Assembly (NCBI GenBank): GCA_020635455.1
Contig: JACJZT010000009.1
Location: forward strand, 45,443 to 109,442
Source of the DNA: Flavobacteriales bacterium
GTDB lineage: Bacteria > Bacteroidota > Bacteroidia > NS11-12g > UBA9320
Reading direction: 5' to 3'
Length of the DNA: 64,000 nucleotides
The position numbers were made by a program, and so were the translations under genes. Positions 44,206 through 58,700 of this stretch are shown here, one piece after another. The notes under the pieces are model-generated. The model made no database searches. It was not told the DNA's origin and was given only the letters and a program-made list of their open reading frames with translations. Each line of letters starts with the position of its first letter. Position 1 is the first letter of the stretch.

Positions 44206-45780
44206 ATGGCAGGTGGTAAACTATCGGCAAGGCAGAAGATGATTAACATGATGTATCTCGTGTTAACGGCACTTCTCGCTTTGAACGTATCCAAAGAAAT
44301 ATTAAAGGCTTTTCACTTGATGGAAGTGAGTTTTAACAAAGCCAATGCCAACGTGGATAAGAAAAATACGAATCTTTTGGCTGCTTTGAAAGAGCAATCT
44401 CAAAACAGACCTGAGGAAGTTGGACCTTATTACGAACGAGCTAAGATTGTTAAAAAGGAGTCCGGAATATTCGTTAAATACATAGAAGAACTTAAAAAGA
44501 CTCTAATTGACAGAGCGGATGGCAGAAAGGAACCTGAAGCCGGAGAAAATCCCGGTGAAACTGAATTGGAATCTGCAGATAACATAGAGTTACACGCAAA
44601 TTATTTCTTCAAGAATCCCGCCGATGAAAAGGCAAAGGAATTGACCGAAATGGTTAACAACACCAGAGAGAAACTTTTAGCATTAATGAAAGATGGAAAT
44701 GGTGTTGTTATCGACAAAAAGGACAGAGATAAAATAGCGAATCTAACAAACCTTAAGACCTTGTACGACGAAAACAAATATCCCAGCTGGGCAGAGATGT
44801 ATTTCGAACACGCTCCTTTGGCAGGTGTTATTACAATGTTGACCAAAATTCAGAACGACTGTAGAAATACTGAGGCTGATATTATAGAAGTGTTGGCACG
44901 TAACATCGACAAAAAGAAAATTTCATTTGACAGGTTAGAAGCCAAGGTAATTGCTAACTCTACAGCTGTTATGGTTGGTTCAGAGTATAAAGCGGAGGTT
45001 TTGCTTGTTGCTTCAAATTCAAAATCTGAAAACCCGGTGATGGTGAATGGTGTTGCCTTACCAATGGAAAACGGAAAAGGTATTTACACGGTTCGTCCTA
45101 GTACACAAGGAACCTTTACCTGGAAAGGAGTTATTCAGGTAAAAGGTGATCAAGGTGTTCAGGATTACCCTTTTGAAAGCGAATATCAGGCTTTCCAGGG
45201 TGCTGCAACCATATCTGCCGATGCGATGAACGTTCTTTACATTGGACTTGATAACCCAATTTCAATTTCGGTTGCCGGTTATACTCCAAGTGACATTCTT
45301 CCAACCATGTCCGGAGGAAGTCTTGTTCGATCCGGAAAAGGTTATATCGCCAAAGTTACCAAGAGAGGAAAGGCGATCATTTCTGCTTCTGTAAAAATGA
45401 AGGATGGTTCTACTCGCAAAATGGGTGAGCAAGAATACCGAATTAAAGACGTTCCAAAGCCTGAGGCTTTATTTGGAACTCTAGAAAGCGGAAGTTATCC
45501 CGCAGCAGCATTGCTTGGTCAGAGAGCAATCACTGCAGTTTTGCCAAACTTCGTATTTGAGGGTGTAAAATTTACGGTCAGGGAATATGCCTGTGCTTAT
45601 GTACCACGTAGAGGAAATGCTCAATTTTTCAGAGGTTCCGGTGCAGTGATCAGCAATGAACTGAAAGGAGCCATACAGTCTGCCAAAGGTGGAGATAAAG
45701 TACTTGTTGACGATATTTCGGCAATAGGTCCGGGAGGAGTCGTAAAACGACTTTCCCCAATAGTTATTACGATACGATAA
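44206..45780 (+). CDS. gldM: Type IX secretion motor protein GldM
   Basis: GldM spans the periplasm from the GldL ring to the GldKN ring. The 524-residue protein has one N-terminal membrane helix (about 12-32, MMYLVLTALLALNVSKEIL) preceded by Arg9, the position that in F. johnsoniae pairs with the GldL glutamate. Four periplasmic beta-rich domains follow (D1 to about 220, then the three C-terminal Ig-like ones). gldN starts 2 nt after the stop. Confidence 0.95.
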   Translation: MAGGKLSARQKMINMMYLVLTALLALNVSKEILKAFHLMEVSFNKANANVDKKNTNLLAALKEQSQNRPEEVGPYYERAKIVKKESGIFVKYIEELKKTLIDRADGRKEPEAGENPGETELESADNIELHANYFFKNPADEKAKELTEMVNNTREKLLALMKDGNGVVIDKKDRDKIANLTNLKTLYDENKYPSWAEMYFEHAPLAGVITMLTKIQNDCRNTEADIIEVLARNIDKKKISFDRLEAKVIANSTAVMVGSEYKAEVLLVASNSKSENPVMVNGVALPMENGKGIYTVRPSTQGTFTWKGVIQVKGDQGVQDYPFESEYQAFQGAATISADAMNVLYIGLDNPISISVAGYTPSDILPTMSGGSLVRSGKGYIAKVTKRGKAIISASVKMKDGSTRKMGEQEYRIKDVPKPEALFGTLESGSYPAAALLGQRAITAVLPNFVFEGVKFTVREYACAYVPRRGNAQFFRGSGAVISNELKGAIQSAKGGDKVLVDDISAIGPGGVVKRLSPIVITIR

Positions 45781-45782
45781 AA

Positions 45783-46610
45783 ATGAAAATTATGCGTCAC
45801 TTAATCCTTGCAATGTTTGTATTCAGTACTCTCGGAAGTGCAATGGCACAATACGAGGACTGGACCTTCCCTAAAACTGCCGTAGCAGAAAGAAAGGTTA
45901 TTCCTTACCGTTATATTCGCGAGGCGAACGTTCGTTATGCCAAACGAATTGACAGGGTGATAGATGTACGTGAAAAAATGAATAAGATCATGGAATGGCC
46001 TAGAAGTCCGTTTTACAATGTTATTCATGGTAAGGTAATGAAAGGTGAACTGAATCCTTACAGAAATGATTCCCTTACTTCCATTTACACTCCTGAAGAG
46101 ATCGCCGAAAGAGGTGTTGTTACCTATGTAACAACTGTTCAGGATATGGAGTTTCCCGATGATCCCGGTGCAATTAAGGATACGACCATTACAATTCCTT
46201 TCGATCCATCTAAAATTAAAAAGTACAGGATCATGGAGGACTGGATTTTTGACCATAATTACTCTGATTTCAGGCCAAAAATTATCGCGATAGCTCCTTT
46301 ATTCAAGCCAATTTTCGCCGGTGTGGAATTGGCAGAGCAGCCAATTTATTGGGTAAAAATGGATGATTTGAGACCAACTTTGGTAAACGTTGAATTGTTC
46401 AACAGTTTTAACGATGCTGCAAGGTTATCCTACGATGATTTTTTTCAGATGAGAATGTTCTCAAGTTATATTGTAAAAGAATCTAATGTATACGACATGG
46501 ATATCAACATGTTTGAAGAGTTCAAAGACGATGGAATCGCTGCTCAGTTGGAAAGTGACAGAATAAAAAATGATCTGTTCATTTTTGAGCACGATCTGTG
46601 GCAATACTAA
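45783..46610 (+). CDS. gldN: Type IX secretion protein GldN
   Basis: GldN (PorN) completes the GldK-GldN periplasmic ring. The 275-residue protein has a signal peptide (cleaved after GSAMAQ), and family segments such as IREANVRYAKRIDRVID, YRIMEDWIFD and DAARLSYDDFFQMRMFSSYI. It starts 2 nt after gldM, so the two are coupled, and is followed 20 nt later by a strong terminator. Confidence 0.95.
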   Translation: MKIMRHLILAMFVFSTLGSAMAQYEDWTFPKTAVAERKVIPYRYIREANVRYAKRIDRVIDVREKMNKIMEWPRSPFYNVIHGKVMKGELNPYRNDSLTSIYTPEEIAERGVVTYVTTVQDMEFPDDPGAIKDTTITIPFDPSKIKKYRIMEDWIFDHNYSDFRPKIIAIAPLFKPIFAGVELAEQPIYWVKMDDLRPTLVNVELFNSFNDAARLSYDDFFQMRMFSSYIVKESNVYDMDINMFEEFKDDGIAAQLESDRIKNDLFIFEHDLWQY

Positions 46611-46630
46611 AAGAAAATTTATTTATAAAA

Positions 46631-46665
46631 AAAGGGCCTTCATCTGTGATGAAGGCCCTTTTTTT
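46631..46665 (+). terminator. Rho-independent terminator after gldN
   Basis: A perfect 13-bp stem (46631-46643 with 46649-46661) and a 5-nt loop is followed by a T run to 46665. It closes gldKLMN before the giant gene. An A run upstream of the left arm would let it work for the minus strand too. Confidence 0.93.
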
Positions 46666-46772
46666 GCTTAAACATTCATTTCTAAATATAAAAATATGAA
46701 AACAAAATTTTCAATAGCATTTTATTTTTCTTAAATTCGTTTAGCCTTTTCTTTTAATTCTTCTTGCCTGCT

Positions 46773-49700
46773 ATGAAAAAAATACTACATGTTCTTGCTA
46801 TTTCTATTTTTCTGGTTTTAACCGGTTTTCTAAATACCCAAACAGCCTCTGCTCAAATTGTAGACACCTTGTTGTTTGATTACGATGATTACTTCTCGTG
46901 CGATGCATGTGGTGATGACATTATGTATAATGTAGGTGGAACAAACGATTCGTTTGTTGACCCTTCCAACTCCAGCGTAACCGTTTTTAAGATGGATGTC
47001 AAGTTAAAATTATTTACCTGTTATACGGGTAATCTGATCATGTTTCTTAACGGAACGCCGGTAGATACTGCATTTATTTCGTCAATGTGCTCTTGCAATG
47101 CATGCGATTCTCTGTTATTTCACGTAAGTGAATTGCAGATGTTAAGTTATTATAAAAGAAATGGAAAGAACAAAATTGAAATAAAGAGAATTGGTGGGAC
47201 CGGCCTATATATTGACAGAAGTTATGTTTATTTAACGAAAAAGAGTAACCTTGACTATGATGCAGCCGTAATTGGAATTGACACACCTTCAGTTATAGCG
47301 TGTAAAGGAAGCCAAAGACTTGTGGTGAGAGTTTCTAATTTTGGATTAAAACCCTTTACAGGACTTGATATTGATTGGAAGTGGAATGGCACGACACAAT
47401 CTACTGTTTCTTTTTCAGGTACCTTAGACACCCTTAACGGAAGTAATAATCACGACACTGGTGTTTATCTGGGATCAAAAAGTGTAACCGTTGGTAAAAC
47501 CGACACTTTGGTGGTTTGGACCAGTTCACCCGGTGGGCAGGTAGACTCTTTTACCTCAAATGATACTGCAGTTTTTTACATTCGGGGCGGATTAAGTGAC
47601 ACACTTACAGTTGGCGGCTCTTCTCCTGATTTTGGAACGATTCAGGATGCTTTGGATGCTATTATGGTCTATGGTGTTTGTGGGCCGACTTACATTAGCA
47701 TCCGACCGGGCAAATATTCGGAAAAACTCCATTTATACGGGATACCCGGTTCCAATCAGGCCAATAGGATAACTTTCTTTTCAGAAAATGGTGACAGTTC
47801 CTCTGTAATTGTTGAGTCTTTGGGTACCTCCAGCAGCGACAACCAGACATTATTGCTTGAAAATACCGGAAATTTGATTTTCAGGCAAATAACCTTCGAA
47901 GCGCTGGGTTCATCTTATTCAACAACCGTACAACTTAAGGCGAACGTTGAGAATATACAATTTGACCGATGTCATTTTATAGGTTATTATGGTACTTTAA
48001 CCGGTTCTGCCGCCAGCAATATTTATAGAACCTATTATTCTTCGTCCGACATGCTTAAGAACGTTGAATTCAACCAGTGTAACATCGCCAATGGTTCATA
48101 CGGTATCTTTTGTACCAGTCCCAACAACCCTAATCTGGACGGATTTATGGTTAACAATTGCATTTTGCATGACCAGTATTATATGAATTTGCGCTGTCAG
48201 AGTGGACGAAATGTGGTTATCAGTAATTGTAATTTTGATCGGAATCCATCGAGTTATACCAGTGGTTATGGTGTGTATCTGTATAACATTTCGGATAGCT
48301 TACGAATACTTAATAACCGGATTTTTCAAAAGAACGGTAATTATTATGGGTTATACATGGGTAGTTGTTACGGAATTTCGGGCAACAGACATCTGGTTGC
48401 CAACAATTTTATTTCATGTTCAACCTCCAACACTTCCCGAAATTGCTATTATGCCGATTACTGTAATTACGTAGATCTTGTTCACAATAATTTTTTCCAG
48501 TCAACACCCTATTCACTTGCTAATGTAGCCCAAATTAACGAAGGTGTTAACAACAGGGTTCTTAACAACAACTTCTTCAATAATGATGGAGGAAGAGCCT
48601 TTTTGTTCGCCTCTTCAAATCAGAATTCTATAGAAAGGTCGGATAGAAATAACTTTTTTAACAAGGGAAATGATATTGGAACTTTTTATGGTAAAAGCAT
48701 CACCGAAATTCCAGACCTGTGGCCTTTAGGTTCTGATACGAATTCTGTCAGTGTTAATCCTGGTCACCCTGGAACTTACGACTTACATGTGTATCATGTA
48801 GATCTTGATGGAAGAGCAGAATCATTTCCCCCGATTGATACAGACATTGATGGAGAAGCCCGAAACTCTTCCGGTCCGGATATAGGAGCAGATGAGTTTC
48901 GTTTGGTTGGTGTGGACGCAGGAATTCAGTCTTTTGAAAAAGTGATCGCAGATACACAATGCCTTAATGTTGTGGTTAAAAACTTTGGGGCTGTTACTTT
49001 AACATCCGTATCGATCAACTGGATGCTTAATGGTGTAACCAAAACCACCAGGAACTGGACCGGTTCCCTTCCAAAAGGTGATACGGCCGTTGTATGTCTA
49101 GGAACTCTTATTTTTAGTTCAGACACACTGTATCACCTAAAGACCTGGACTTCTTCTCCAAACAGTTCTACCGATTCAATACCACAGAACGATACACTTG
49201 ATACGCAATTCTTTCCTGCAATGAGTGGAATTTATACCATTGGTGGTACGAATCCGGATTTCAGCACTTTCGATTCGGCTGTTATGGCATTGAACCGGGG
49301 CGGGATCAAAGATTCGGTGTTGTTTAAGGTTCGAAATGGTACGTATACCGAACAATTTGAAATTGGAAACATAGGGGCACATCATAAAAAGAATGCAGTT
49401 GTATTTGAATCTGAGAGTAAAGACAGCAGCAAGGTAATTGTACAATTTGCGTCAACCAACAGTTCAAATAATTATGTTGTTTATTTAAATGGTTCTGTTG
49501 GGGTCTCCTTCAGACATATGACCTTTAAGAATACAGGTTCTTCGTATCAAAGGGTAATTTATATAAGTAATTACAGCCGGTCAATTTGTTTCGAGAATAA
49601 TAGATTTGAAAACAACGATTCAACAAATTCGACAAGTAACCGACCTCTGGTGTACATTTATTACAACAGAGGTGAAGATCTGGTCTTCAGACATAATTAT

Positions 49701-52700
49701 TTTAATCGGGGAAGTTATGGGATTTTATATTCAGGCGATTATAATTCCAGAGACTTTAATGTGAATATTGAAGGTAACCGTTTCAGGAATCAGGGCTATG
49801 TCTCAATTTATGGCGACGAATTTGAGCAATTTCAAATTACCCGGAATGAAATTATGGTTTTAAACGATTATGTGAATTACGGCCTGTATCTGAGTGACAT
49901 TTACGGGGCTTCCAATATCAGTAACAATCGCATTATAGTTTCGGGTATGAGTGTCTCTTATGGTATGTATCTGGATTATTTTTACTCGAGTTCGGATACC
50001 CTTAGGATATTTAATAATTTCATATCAATTGACGGTGAATATTATGCTTCAGGCATCTATGGCTATTATCTTTATCCCGCAAATATTTATCATAATAACG
50101 TTTATAACAACTCAAATTATGATCCCAATTATGGGTCAGCACTTGAAACCTACTATGGAGTTTTAAGGATCCATAATAACAACCTTTTTCACACACGAAA
50201 TCTGTCCTTTTACTATTATTATCCGGATCATTTGATTTCAAATTTTAATAACCTTTGGAGTGGTGGGCCGAATATTGGTTATTTTAATAATAATTTTTAC
50301 ACATCGCTTAGCAACTTTTCAGCCGCCCAAAATAAAGATACCAATTCGGTAAGTGTTGATCCTTTATTTACTTCCGAATATGATCTGCATACGTCAAGCA
50401 TACAGATCAATGGAAAAGGGAAACCACTAAATTCTGTACCCTTTGATATAGATGGTGAAGCCCGCGATACCCTAAAACCGGACATTGGTGCAGATGAATT
50501 TTCACCATTGGCAAGAGATATGGGTATACTTAAATTTATAAGTCCCCCTCAGCGATTTTATGCCGATACAACTGAAATTGAGGTAGTTGCCATAAATTAC
50601 GGATTGGATACAGTAAAAAGTTTTACAGCGCAGGCAATGTTCAATACCGATACACTGCCAAGAGTGGTCGTAAATAAAACTCTTGCTTCAGGAGATACTG
50701 CAGTCATCAATCTCGGGAAATATGTTTTCGTTAAAGATTCAGTCTATAATTTCTTTGCATGGACTAGCTTGCCGAACGGAAGTTCGGATCAGAAAGCGGC
50801 CAACGACACAGCTGTTTCACTCAACAGAAGATCTGCAATGTACGGTGTTTATACCATTGGTGGTACGGCTCCTGATTTTCCAACTTTTACGGATGCCATT
50901 GGAGCACTTAAGGTTGCAGGAATTATTGACAGCGTGAGGTTTAGGGTAAGGAACGGCACTTATAATGAACAACTGGTCATACCTGAAATAGAAGGGGCCG
51001 GAATGAGGAACAGCATTGTTTTTGAATCCGAAACTAAAGATTCCTCCAAAGTTACGCTTCAATTCAACTCCACCCGCTCGGATTCTAACTTTGTTGTGTT
51101 GTTTGAGGGTGCAGACGGTATAACGTTCCGCTTAATGAAAGTTCATTCTCTTAGTTCAAGTTATGCAATCGTTTTTAAATTAAAGAATGATGCACAATAT
51201 ATAACCCTTTATAAAAATAACATCGTAGGACCGAACACCAGCGGATCTAGCACAACCCGATCCTTATTGCATATTGATGAAGGGCTGAACAATTACCTAT
51301 CAGTGGATGGTAACCAGTTTAACGAAGGAGATTACAGCGTCTATTTTTATGGTTATAATCCAAATCCACCTTATGATTACTGTGTTGGAACGGAGATCAT
51401 TAACAACAAATTTCAAAAAGCAAACTATGCGGCAATATATTGCGAATATGGAGACAGCGTAAGGATACACAATAATTATGTTTTTATGTATGAATACCCC
51501 TATGCATATCCATTCTATTTATATTATCTGCAGAATTTCCAGATTACCAATAATCAACTTTATATACCATCAGCAAACATTGGAATATACACATACTATT
51601 GCGGCGATAATTCCTTTAACAACCTTATTGCCAATAACATGTTGTACATAACGAATTCTTTGACGAACATATACGGTTTTTATATGTACGGCCTTGGAAA
51701 TACCGATATCATTCACAACACTGTGAAGGTGGATGCAGGTAGTAATTCTTCAAGCTACGCACTGTATATGAACAATGGTTCCGACAACAACATTTACAAT
51801 AACATCTTTTCCAATTTCAACAACGGGTATGCAATGTACTTTGATGACAACAACCTGTTCGATCATTGCGATAATAATGATCTGTATACAAACGGATCAA
51901 TACTTACCTATTTACCTTCTGTAAACTATCCGGACCTGATGAGTTGGAATGCCGGGACCGGCAACGATTCAAACAGTATTTCAGTTGATCCGGTATTCCG
52001 TAGCATGAGCAATTTACACGTTAAGGAAGTGTCTCTAAATGCCGCTGCAAGATTCTTTAATTCTGTTCCTTTTGATATCGATAACGAGGCCAGGGACAGT
52101 TTAGCGCCCGATATAGGAGCCGATGAATTCGATCTGCCTCCGAACGATGCTGGTATCGTCGACATTCTTATTCCTAAAACTCCATTCCCTGCAGACACCC
52201 AATCAGTGACCGTTGTACTTAAGAATTTTGGTGGAAACCCATTATACGCCGCAGATATTGACTGGAACTTCAATGGAACTTCACAGTCTACCTACAGCTG
52301 GTCTGACACCCTGTTGGCCGGAGATACCATGCATGTAAAACTGGGAGTGAAAGTTTTTATGCGCGACAGCAGCTATTCAATGAAAGTGTGGTCAAGCAGT
52401 CCTAATGGAACTGCTGACAGTATTCCCGGTAACGACACAGCCACCGTTCTCAATCAATTCCCTGCTTTATCCGGTATATATACCATAGGCGGCGCATCAC
52501 CGGATTTTTTAACCTTTACCGATGCAATTGATGCAATGAAAAAAGGAGGTATCGTTGACTCAGTTCGTTTTGATGTAAGGAACGGATCGTATTCCGAGCA
52601 ATTTGTGATACCATACATACGTGGCGCCATGAAGGAGAATTCAATAATTTTCCAAAGCGAGCAGATGGACAGCAGCAAGGTATTACTGGTGGGATTGAAT

Positions 52701-55700
52701 AGCAGTTCGAAGAACTATGTGGTAAAAATGGACAGTACCTCGGGGGTAACCTTCCGGTACATGAGTTTGAAAACCAACCAGATAAATACATATAACCGTG
52801 TTTTCCATATATACAGGGGGTGCAGGAATATAAACATTCACCATTGCAATATCAGAGGGAAGGACTATTCGTACACCGGTGATGCGGCCTCACTCATCTA
52901 CCAGGATATCTCAAGCAGCAGTGAACGTGCTTTTGAAAACATTAAGATCGATTGCAATCGTTTCCATGGTGGTGCTTATGGTGTAAATGCATATGCATAT
53001 TCCAATATTGGGCATGGTAACAATATGAGGATCACACGAAACAATTTTGAAAACCAGTATTATATGGGGCTTTATCTCTATTACTTAAATAATTTCGTGG
53101 TAGACTCCAATACTCTTTACCATTCCAATACAAGCTATGGAAACGGTTTCGGCTTGTATGGATACTATTGTACAGGTGGTTTCCAGCTCACGCAGAACAA
53201 CTTTTATAATCAGGAATATTATGGGGTATATCTCTATAACTGCGACGGAACTACGAACGATACTTCACTTGTTGCAAATAATTTTATACATGTTCGCTCC
53301 GCCAGCAGTGTATTGGGCCTCTATGCAGGTTCCTGTGATTACATCAATGTTTTTCATAATAATATACATGTAAACAATGGCAATACAAGCAGTTATGCAA
53401 GTCAGTTTTCCTCTAACTATTCAATGGCTTGCTATAATAATAATTTTGTTAATTCAGGTTCCGGATATGCAATTTCTTTTGGAGGGACCCTGCCAAGAAG
53501 TGATAATAATAACCTGTATTCAAATGGAACCTATCTGGGGTATTACAGTACAGCAAGAACCAATCTGAGTACCTGGCGAAGTGCCACCGGAAAAGATGCG
53601 AATTCAATTAGTGTGGATCCGGATTATATAAGTAATACGGATCTGCATGTGAGAAACATTGACCTTAATGGTTCAGCGCGAAATCTGAGGTATCTGGTAA
53701 TGTATGACTTCGACGGGGAAATGAGGGATTCGCTTTCCGATATCGGAGCAGATGAATTTAAGATCCCGGCAGCTGACGATGCCGGAATTTCAAGGTATCA
53801 CAGCCCGGTTTCTCCATTTAAGGCAGGAATAACACCGGTAAAGGTTTATATTAAAAATTACGGTTCAGATACTTTAAAGTCTGCAACGATCCATTGGAGA
53901 GTGAACGGCAATACCCAAACCAATAAGAGCTGGGTAGGCAAACTGGCTCCCGGACTGGATGATACAGTTACGGTCGGTAACTTTAATTTTCCATCCGGTA
54001 AACAACATGAACTTGAATTCTGGACTTCACTTCCAAATGGCAAAACCGACTCGACGAGCTATAATGATTCGCTAATTAAAAAGGATATTTATCCGGCTTT
54101 ATCAGGAATGTATACCGTTGGAGGTTCATTGCCGGATTATCCAACCATTGCAGACGCAGTGAAGGCACTTTCCTTAGGTGGCGTAATTGATACCGTGCGA
54201 TTTATGATTCGTTCAGGTACCTATGCTGTAACTCAGGAAATTGGTCCTTATCCGGGAGGCGGCCCAAACCGGCCGGTATATATTGAATCACAGAACGGCG
54301 ACAGTTCAAGTGTTACCTTCATTTCAACAGGTTACAATCATATTTTCTATATCAAGGGAGCAGATTATCTTAAGTTTAAGAAAATTAGCTTTAAACCGGG
54401 ATATTATTATGGAGTTCGTTATGACAACGGATCAAATAATTTAGGATTCGAGAACTGCTATTTCAACCTGGGAACGTATTATTATTCTTATGGAATTTAT
54501 TCATCCAGCGACCAGGATGACAGTCTTCGTGTTTCAAATTGCCGTTTCGACAACGGTAGCCTTGGGATCTATGCTTACAGCAGTTCAAGTCTTGTTGAGA
54601 AGGGTATGATCGTTGAGAATTGTACATTCAATAATCAGAGGAGCTATTGCATTTATACCGACTACAACCGGGAATTCAGGATCGTAAGAAATACGTTTAG
54701 CAACTCCGTTGGTGCATATTGTGTGTACCTTGATGACGGGCAAGGCGGTTTTACAGTTTCTCATAATAAGTTCAATTTTTCCAATACAAGTGGAAAAGCC
54801 GTTTACATCCGTGACTACAGTGGTTCGAGCGGAAGTCGTGGAAATATATTTAATAATTTTATTAGCATGAATGGCTCGGATGGAAATTCTGAAGCAATAC
54901 ATTTCTATAATTGCACTTACATTAATTTTTTCCACAACAGTATTAATGTTTACGGTTCGAGCACAAGTACTTATGCATTTAAAGCCCAGTACGGAAACAA
55001 TTACGATTTACGAAATAATATTTATTGCAACATAGGCGGAGGCTTTGCAGTCGCTTATCTGAACGGTGCATCTGTAGTTAAATCAGACTATAACGATATT
55101 TATACAACAGGGACCTATATCGGACAATACAATAGCACGGATTACTCAAATCTATCCGCCTGGAAATCTGCAACTTCTCAGGATGCAAATTCATTATCCC
55201 TCAATCCCGCATTCACATCCAATACAGATCTGCACAGCAACCTTATCTCACTTGATAGTGCTTGTTTACCACTTAGCCTTGTATCGGACGATATTGATCT
55301 CGAAATGAGGAATACAGTACGTGCAGATATTGGTGCAGATGAGTTCCAAAGCCTCACGGACAATCTTGGCATTTCAAAAATAATTACGCCCTCAAATTCC
55401 TGCAGCCTGGATTCGAGTCTGGTAAAAGTAACCGTATTTAATTACGGAAATATGCCTCAGGTAAATTTCCCGGTACGGTATCGTCATAATGGCGGATCCA
55501 TTCTAAGTACAACTGTATCCGACACATTGAAACCGGGTAAAAGTGTTGATCTGACCTTTACAGGAAAAATATTATTGGGTTTAAATACACCTGAAAATAT
55601 TACGGTATGGACGGATCTAAGTACCGAAAAATATCGACTTAACGATACTTTGAAACAGAATTTTACCAATTATCAGAAGCCTGATACCGTAAGGAACATG

Positions 55701-58700
55701 GTTCCTGCAGATTCGACCATCAATGTGGATTTTCCGATCTCTCTTTCATGGTTACCCTCCATTGGAGCAACCGTTTATGATCTTTATCTGTGGAAATCCA
55801 CAGAGTCCAAACCCGGCTCTCCGAATGTGTCCAGCATAACTCAAATAAGTTACCAATTTAATAATGGTCTGGAATATGGTGCAACCTACTTATGGCAAAT
55901 CATAGCTAAGAATCCGGTATGTCAAACACCCGGTTTGATAAAACAATTTACATTAAGACATTTACCGGATCTGACTGTTGAAGAGGTACACAGTCCGAAT
56001 TCAGCATTTTCTGCCAACACCATTTCCATTTCATGGAAAATTAAAAATACAGGAAGTGGTCCAACTTCAGGCTCATGGTACGATGCAGTTTATTTATCTG
56101 CAGATGCTGTACTGGATGTAACGGACCAGTATCTTGGTGCTACTCCAAATATTTCAGCCCTTAGTTCAGGGCAATCCTATAGTAACTCAATGAATGTTAC
56201 CCTGCCAAATGGCATTAGTGGTAACTATTACATTTTTGTAAAAACGGATAATTACAGAGGAATGCTCGAAGCCGATGAAAATAATAATTTCGCAAGGGAT
56301 ACGGGTAAAATGTTTGTTACCCTGACTCCACCTCCCAACCTCATTGTAAGCTCTGTTGTGAGACCGTCTAACGTTTTCTCAGGATCGCCGGCTTCTATTT
56401 TTTATACCGTGAAAAATAAAGGAACAGGCGCTACACGGTCAGGAACCTGGCGAGACAGGATCTATTTGTCCAAAGACAATGTGGTTAATGGAAGTGCTAC
56501 CATACTTGCGACCGTTATTCATATCGGTAATCTTGCAAAGGACAGTGTTTATACCTATTCAGGAACAGTAAACATACCACCTTATATTTCAGGGAAATAC
56601 ATGTATCTTGTATACACCGATTTTCAGAATAATGAATACGAATACGCCAGTGAAGGAGACAATGTCACCGCAAGCGATACCATAAATGTGATCCTAACTC
56701 CGCCGCCAGACCTGATTGTAAAAGATCTTACAGCAACCGATACTGCAAGTAACCGTGAAACCATCAATGTTCAATACAATGTGATAAACGATGGTGGTAC
56801 GACAACTGGAAATGGTTCTTACAGTTCGTTATTCCTTTGCCCGACAAGTACTTTCAATGTTGGCATTTCACAATTCCTGGCCAATGTTTATCATGCACCA
56901 ATTGATACAAAAGACACCAGTAAAGTTTCGGTGAATATTAAAATTCCAAATGGCTTTAATGGCAATTACTATTTGTTTGCAGTTGCTGATTATTACAATT
57001 ATGTAAATGAGGTTACGAATGAAACAAATAATGTTTCTTCAGGACTTAAAATAAATGTTATTAGTCCTGACCTGGTGATTTCAAGAGTAAGTGTGGCATC
57101 GGTTGATAGTACAGGAAGCAAGACCAATGTTCAGTTCGTTGCAGCTAATGAAGGGAAAGGTACTAAATTTTCTCCAACCTTAAGTGAAGACGAAACTTAC
57201 ATGGTTTTCATTTCCAAGTCGTCAACCTGGGATATGTCTAAGAGTACCAGTATAGGTCAGATTAGAAACCATCAAACAATTTTGCCGGGAGATTCTATTA
57301 TTAAAGATTTGGTGGTAACCATCCCGGACAGTTGTAGTGGTCAAAGGTATTTTTATGTGTATGCAGATCAAAACAATGTAATATATGAGTACGACAAAGA
57401 AAACAACAATACAGGCAGAAGTAACCTGATGAATGTGATAACCTCACCTTATCCGGACCTTATTCCAAGTTTCTTCTCAATTCCAGATTCGAGTGCAGCC
57501 GGAAATGTTATTGGCCTGAATTATCACGTGATCAATAAAGGCGACAAAACCGCCTTACCTACCTGGAAAGACCGATTCTATCTGTCAAGGGATTCTGTAT
57601 TTAATCCTGCCAAATTGCTTACACTCGGAACCACTACGAGGTCCTCCGATCTTGAAGTTGATTCAAGTTATGGAGGCAATGTATATTTCCTTTTGCCAAA
57701 TGACCTTGTACGGGGGAATTATTTCTATTACCTGCATACCGATTATGAAAAGAAGGTATTTGAAGTAGATGATACAAATATTGTAAGATCTAAAAAGGTA
57801 TTTATCGATGGATATCCTGCTGTTGACCTTAGTGTTAATTGCCCAAGCATTATGGATACAATGATGTCGGGTAGTTCCTATCTTTTGAACTACAGCGTTA
57901 CCAATATTGGTGAAGCAAAAACTGCCGTCAATTCATGGAATGACGGCGTGCATTTACTAAACGGTATAATTTGGGATATTGACACCCTTACCGCACCGCC
58001 GCTAAAAACGATTTTTATCAACAAAGCGCTTGATAAGGACAGTACGTATACTATTTCACAGTTTGTTACCATTCCAAATGGATATAGCGGACCTTACTAT
58101 TTGGTCGTTGCAAATGATATTACCAACAAAGTTATGGATGTTGATACGAGCAATGATTATAAATACGTTTGTGATCAGTACGGTCAACCTAAAAAACTGG
58201 AGATCAAACTGACACCACCTCCTGACCTTCAGATCACCTCATGGGATGTTCCTACCACAGCTACTTCAGGACAGCCATTTAAGGCCAAATGGAAAGTTGA
58301 TAATAAGGGTACGGGAGCAACGCGTTCCGGAGCCTGGAAAGATCAATTCTATCTCTCAACCGACTATACTATAGGATCTGGTGACATTTTACTGGGTGAA
58401 AAAACACATGTTGGAAACCTTAATGTGTCGGGGTCTTATAATGACTCTTTAAACCTGATCATTCCTAATTCGCAGGTCGGAAACTTCATTGTCCTGATTC
58501 GAACAGACGGTGCCAATGTTGAATATGAACACACCAATGAAGGTAATAACGTTGTTTCAGCAATAATCACGGCCTCCAAAGCACCTCCGGCAGATCTTAT
58601 TGTAACAACGGTAACTGCTCCAGACAGTGTAATCAGTGGTAAAACGATCAATGTTGCCTGGGATGTGAAAAACCAGGGAAGTAACCCTGCAAGTGGAAGT

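Noticed and set aside
47257..55346. CRISPR array or DNA-level tandem repeat in the giant gene
   Set aside because: The periodicity is at the protein level with diverged DNA; there are no short identical direct repeats with spacers.
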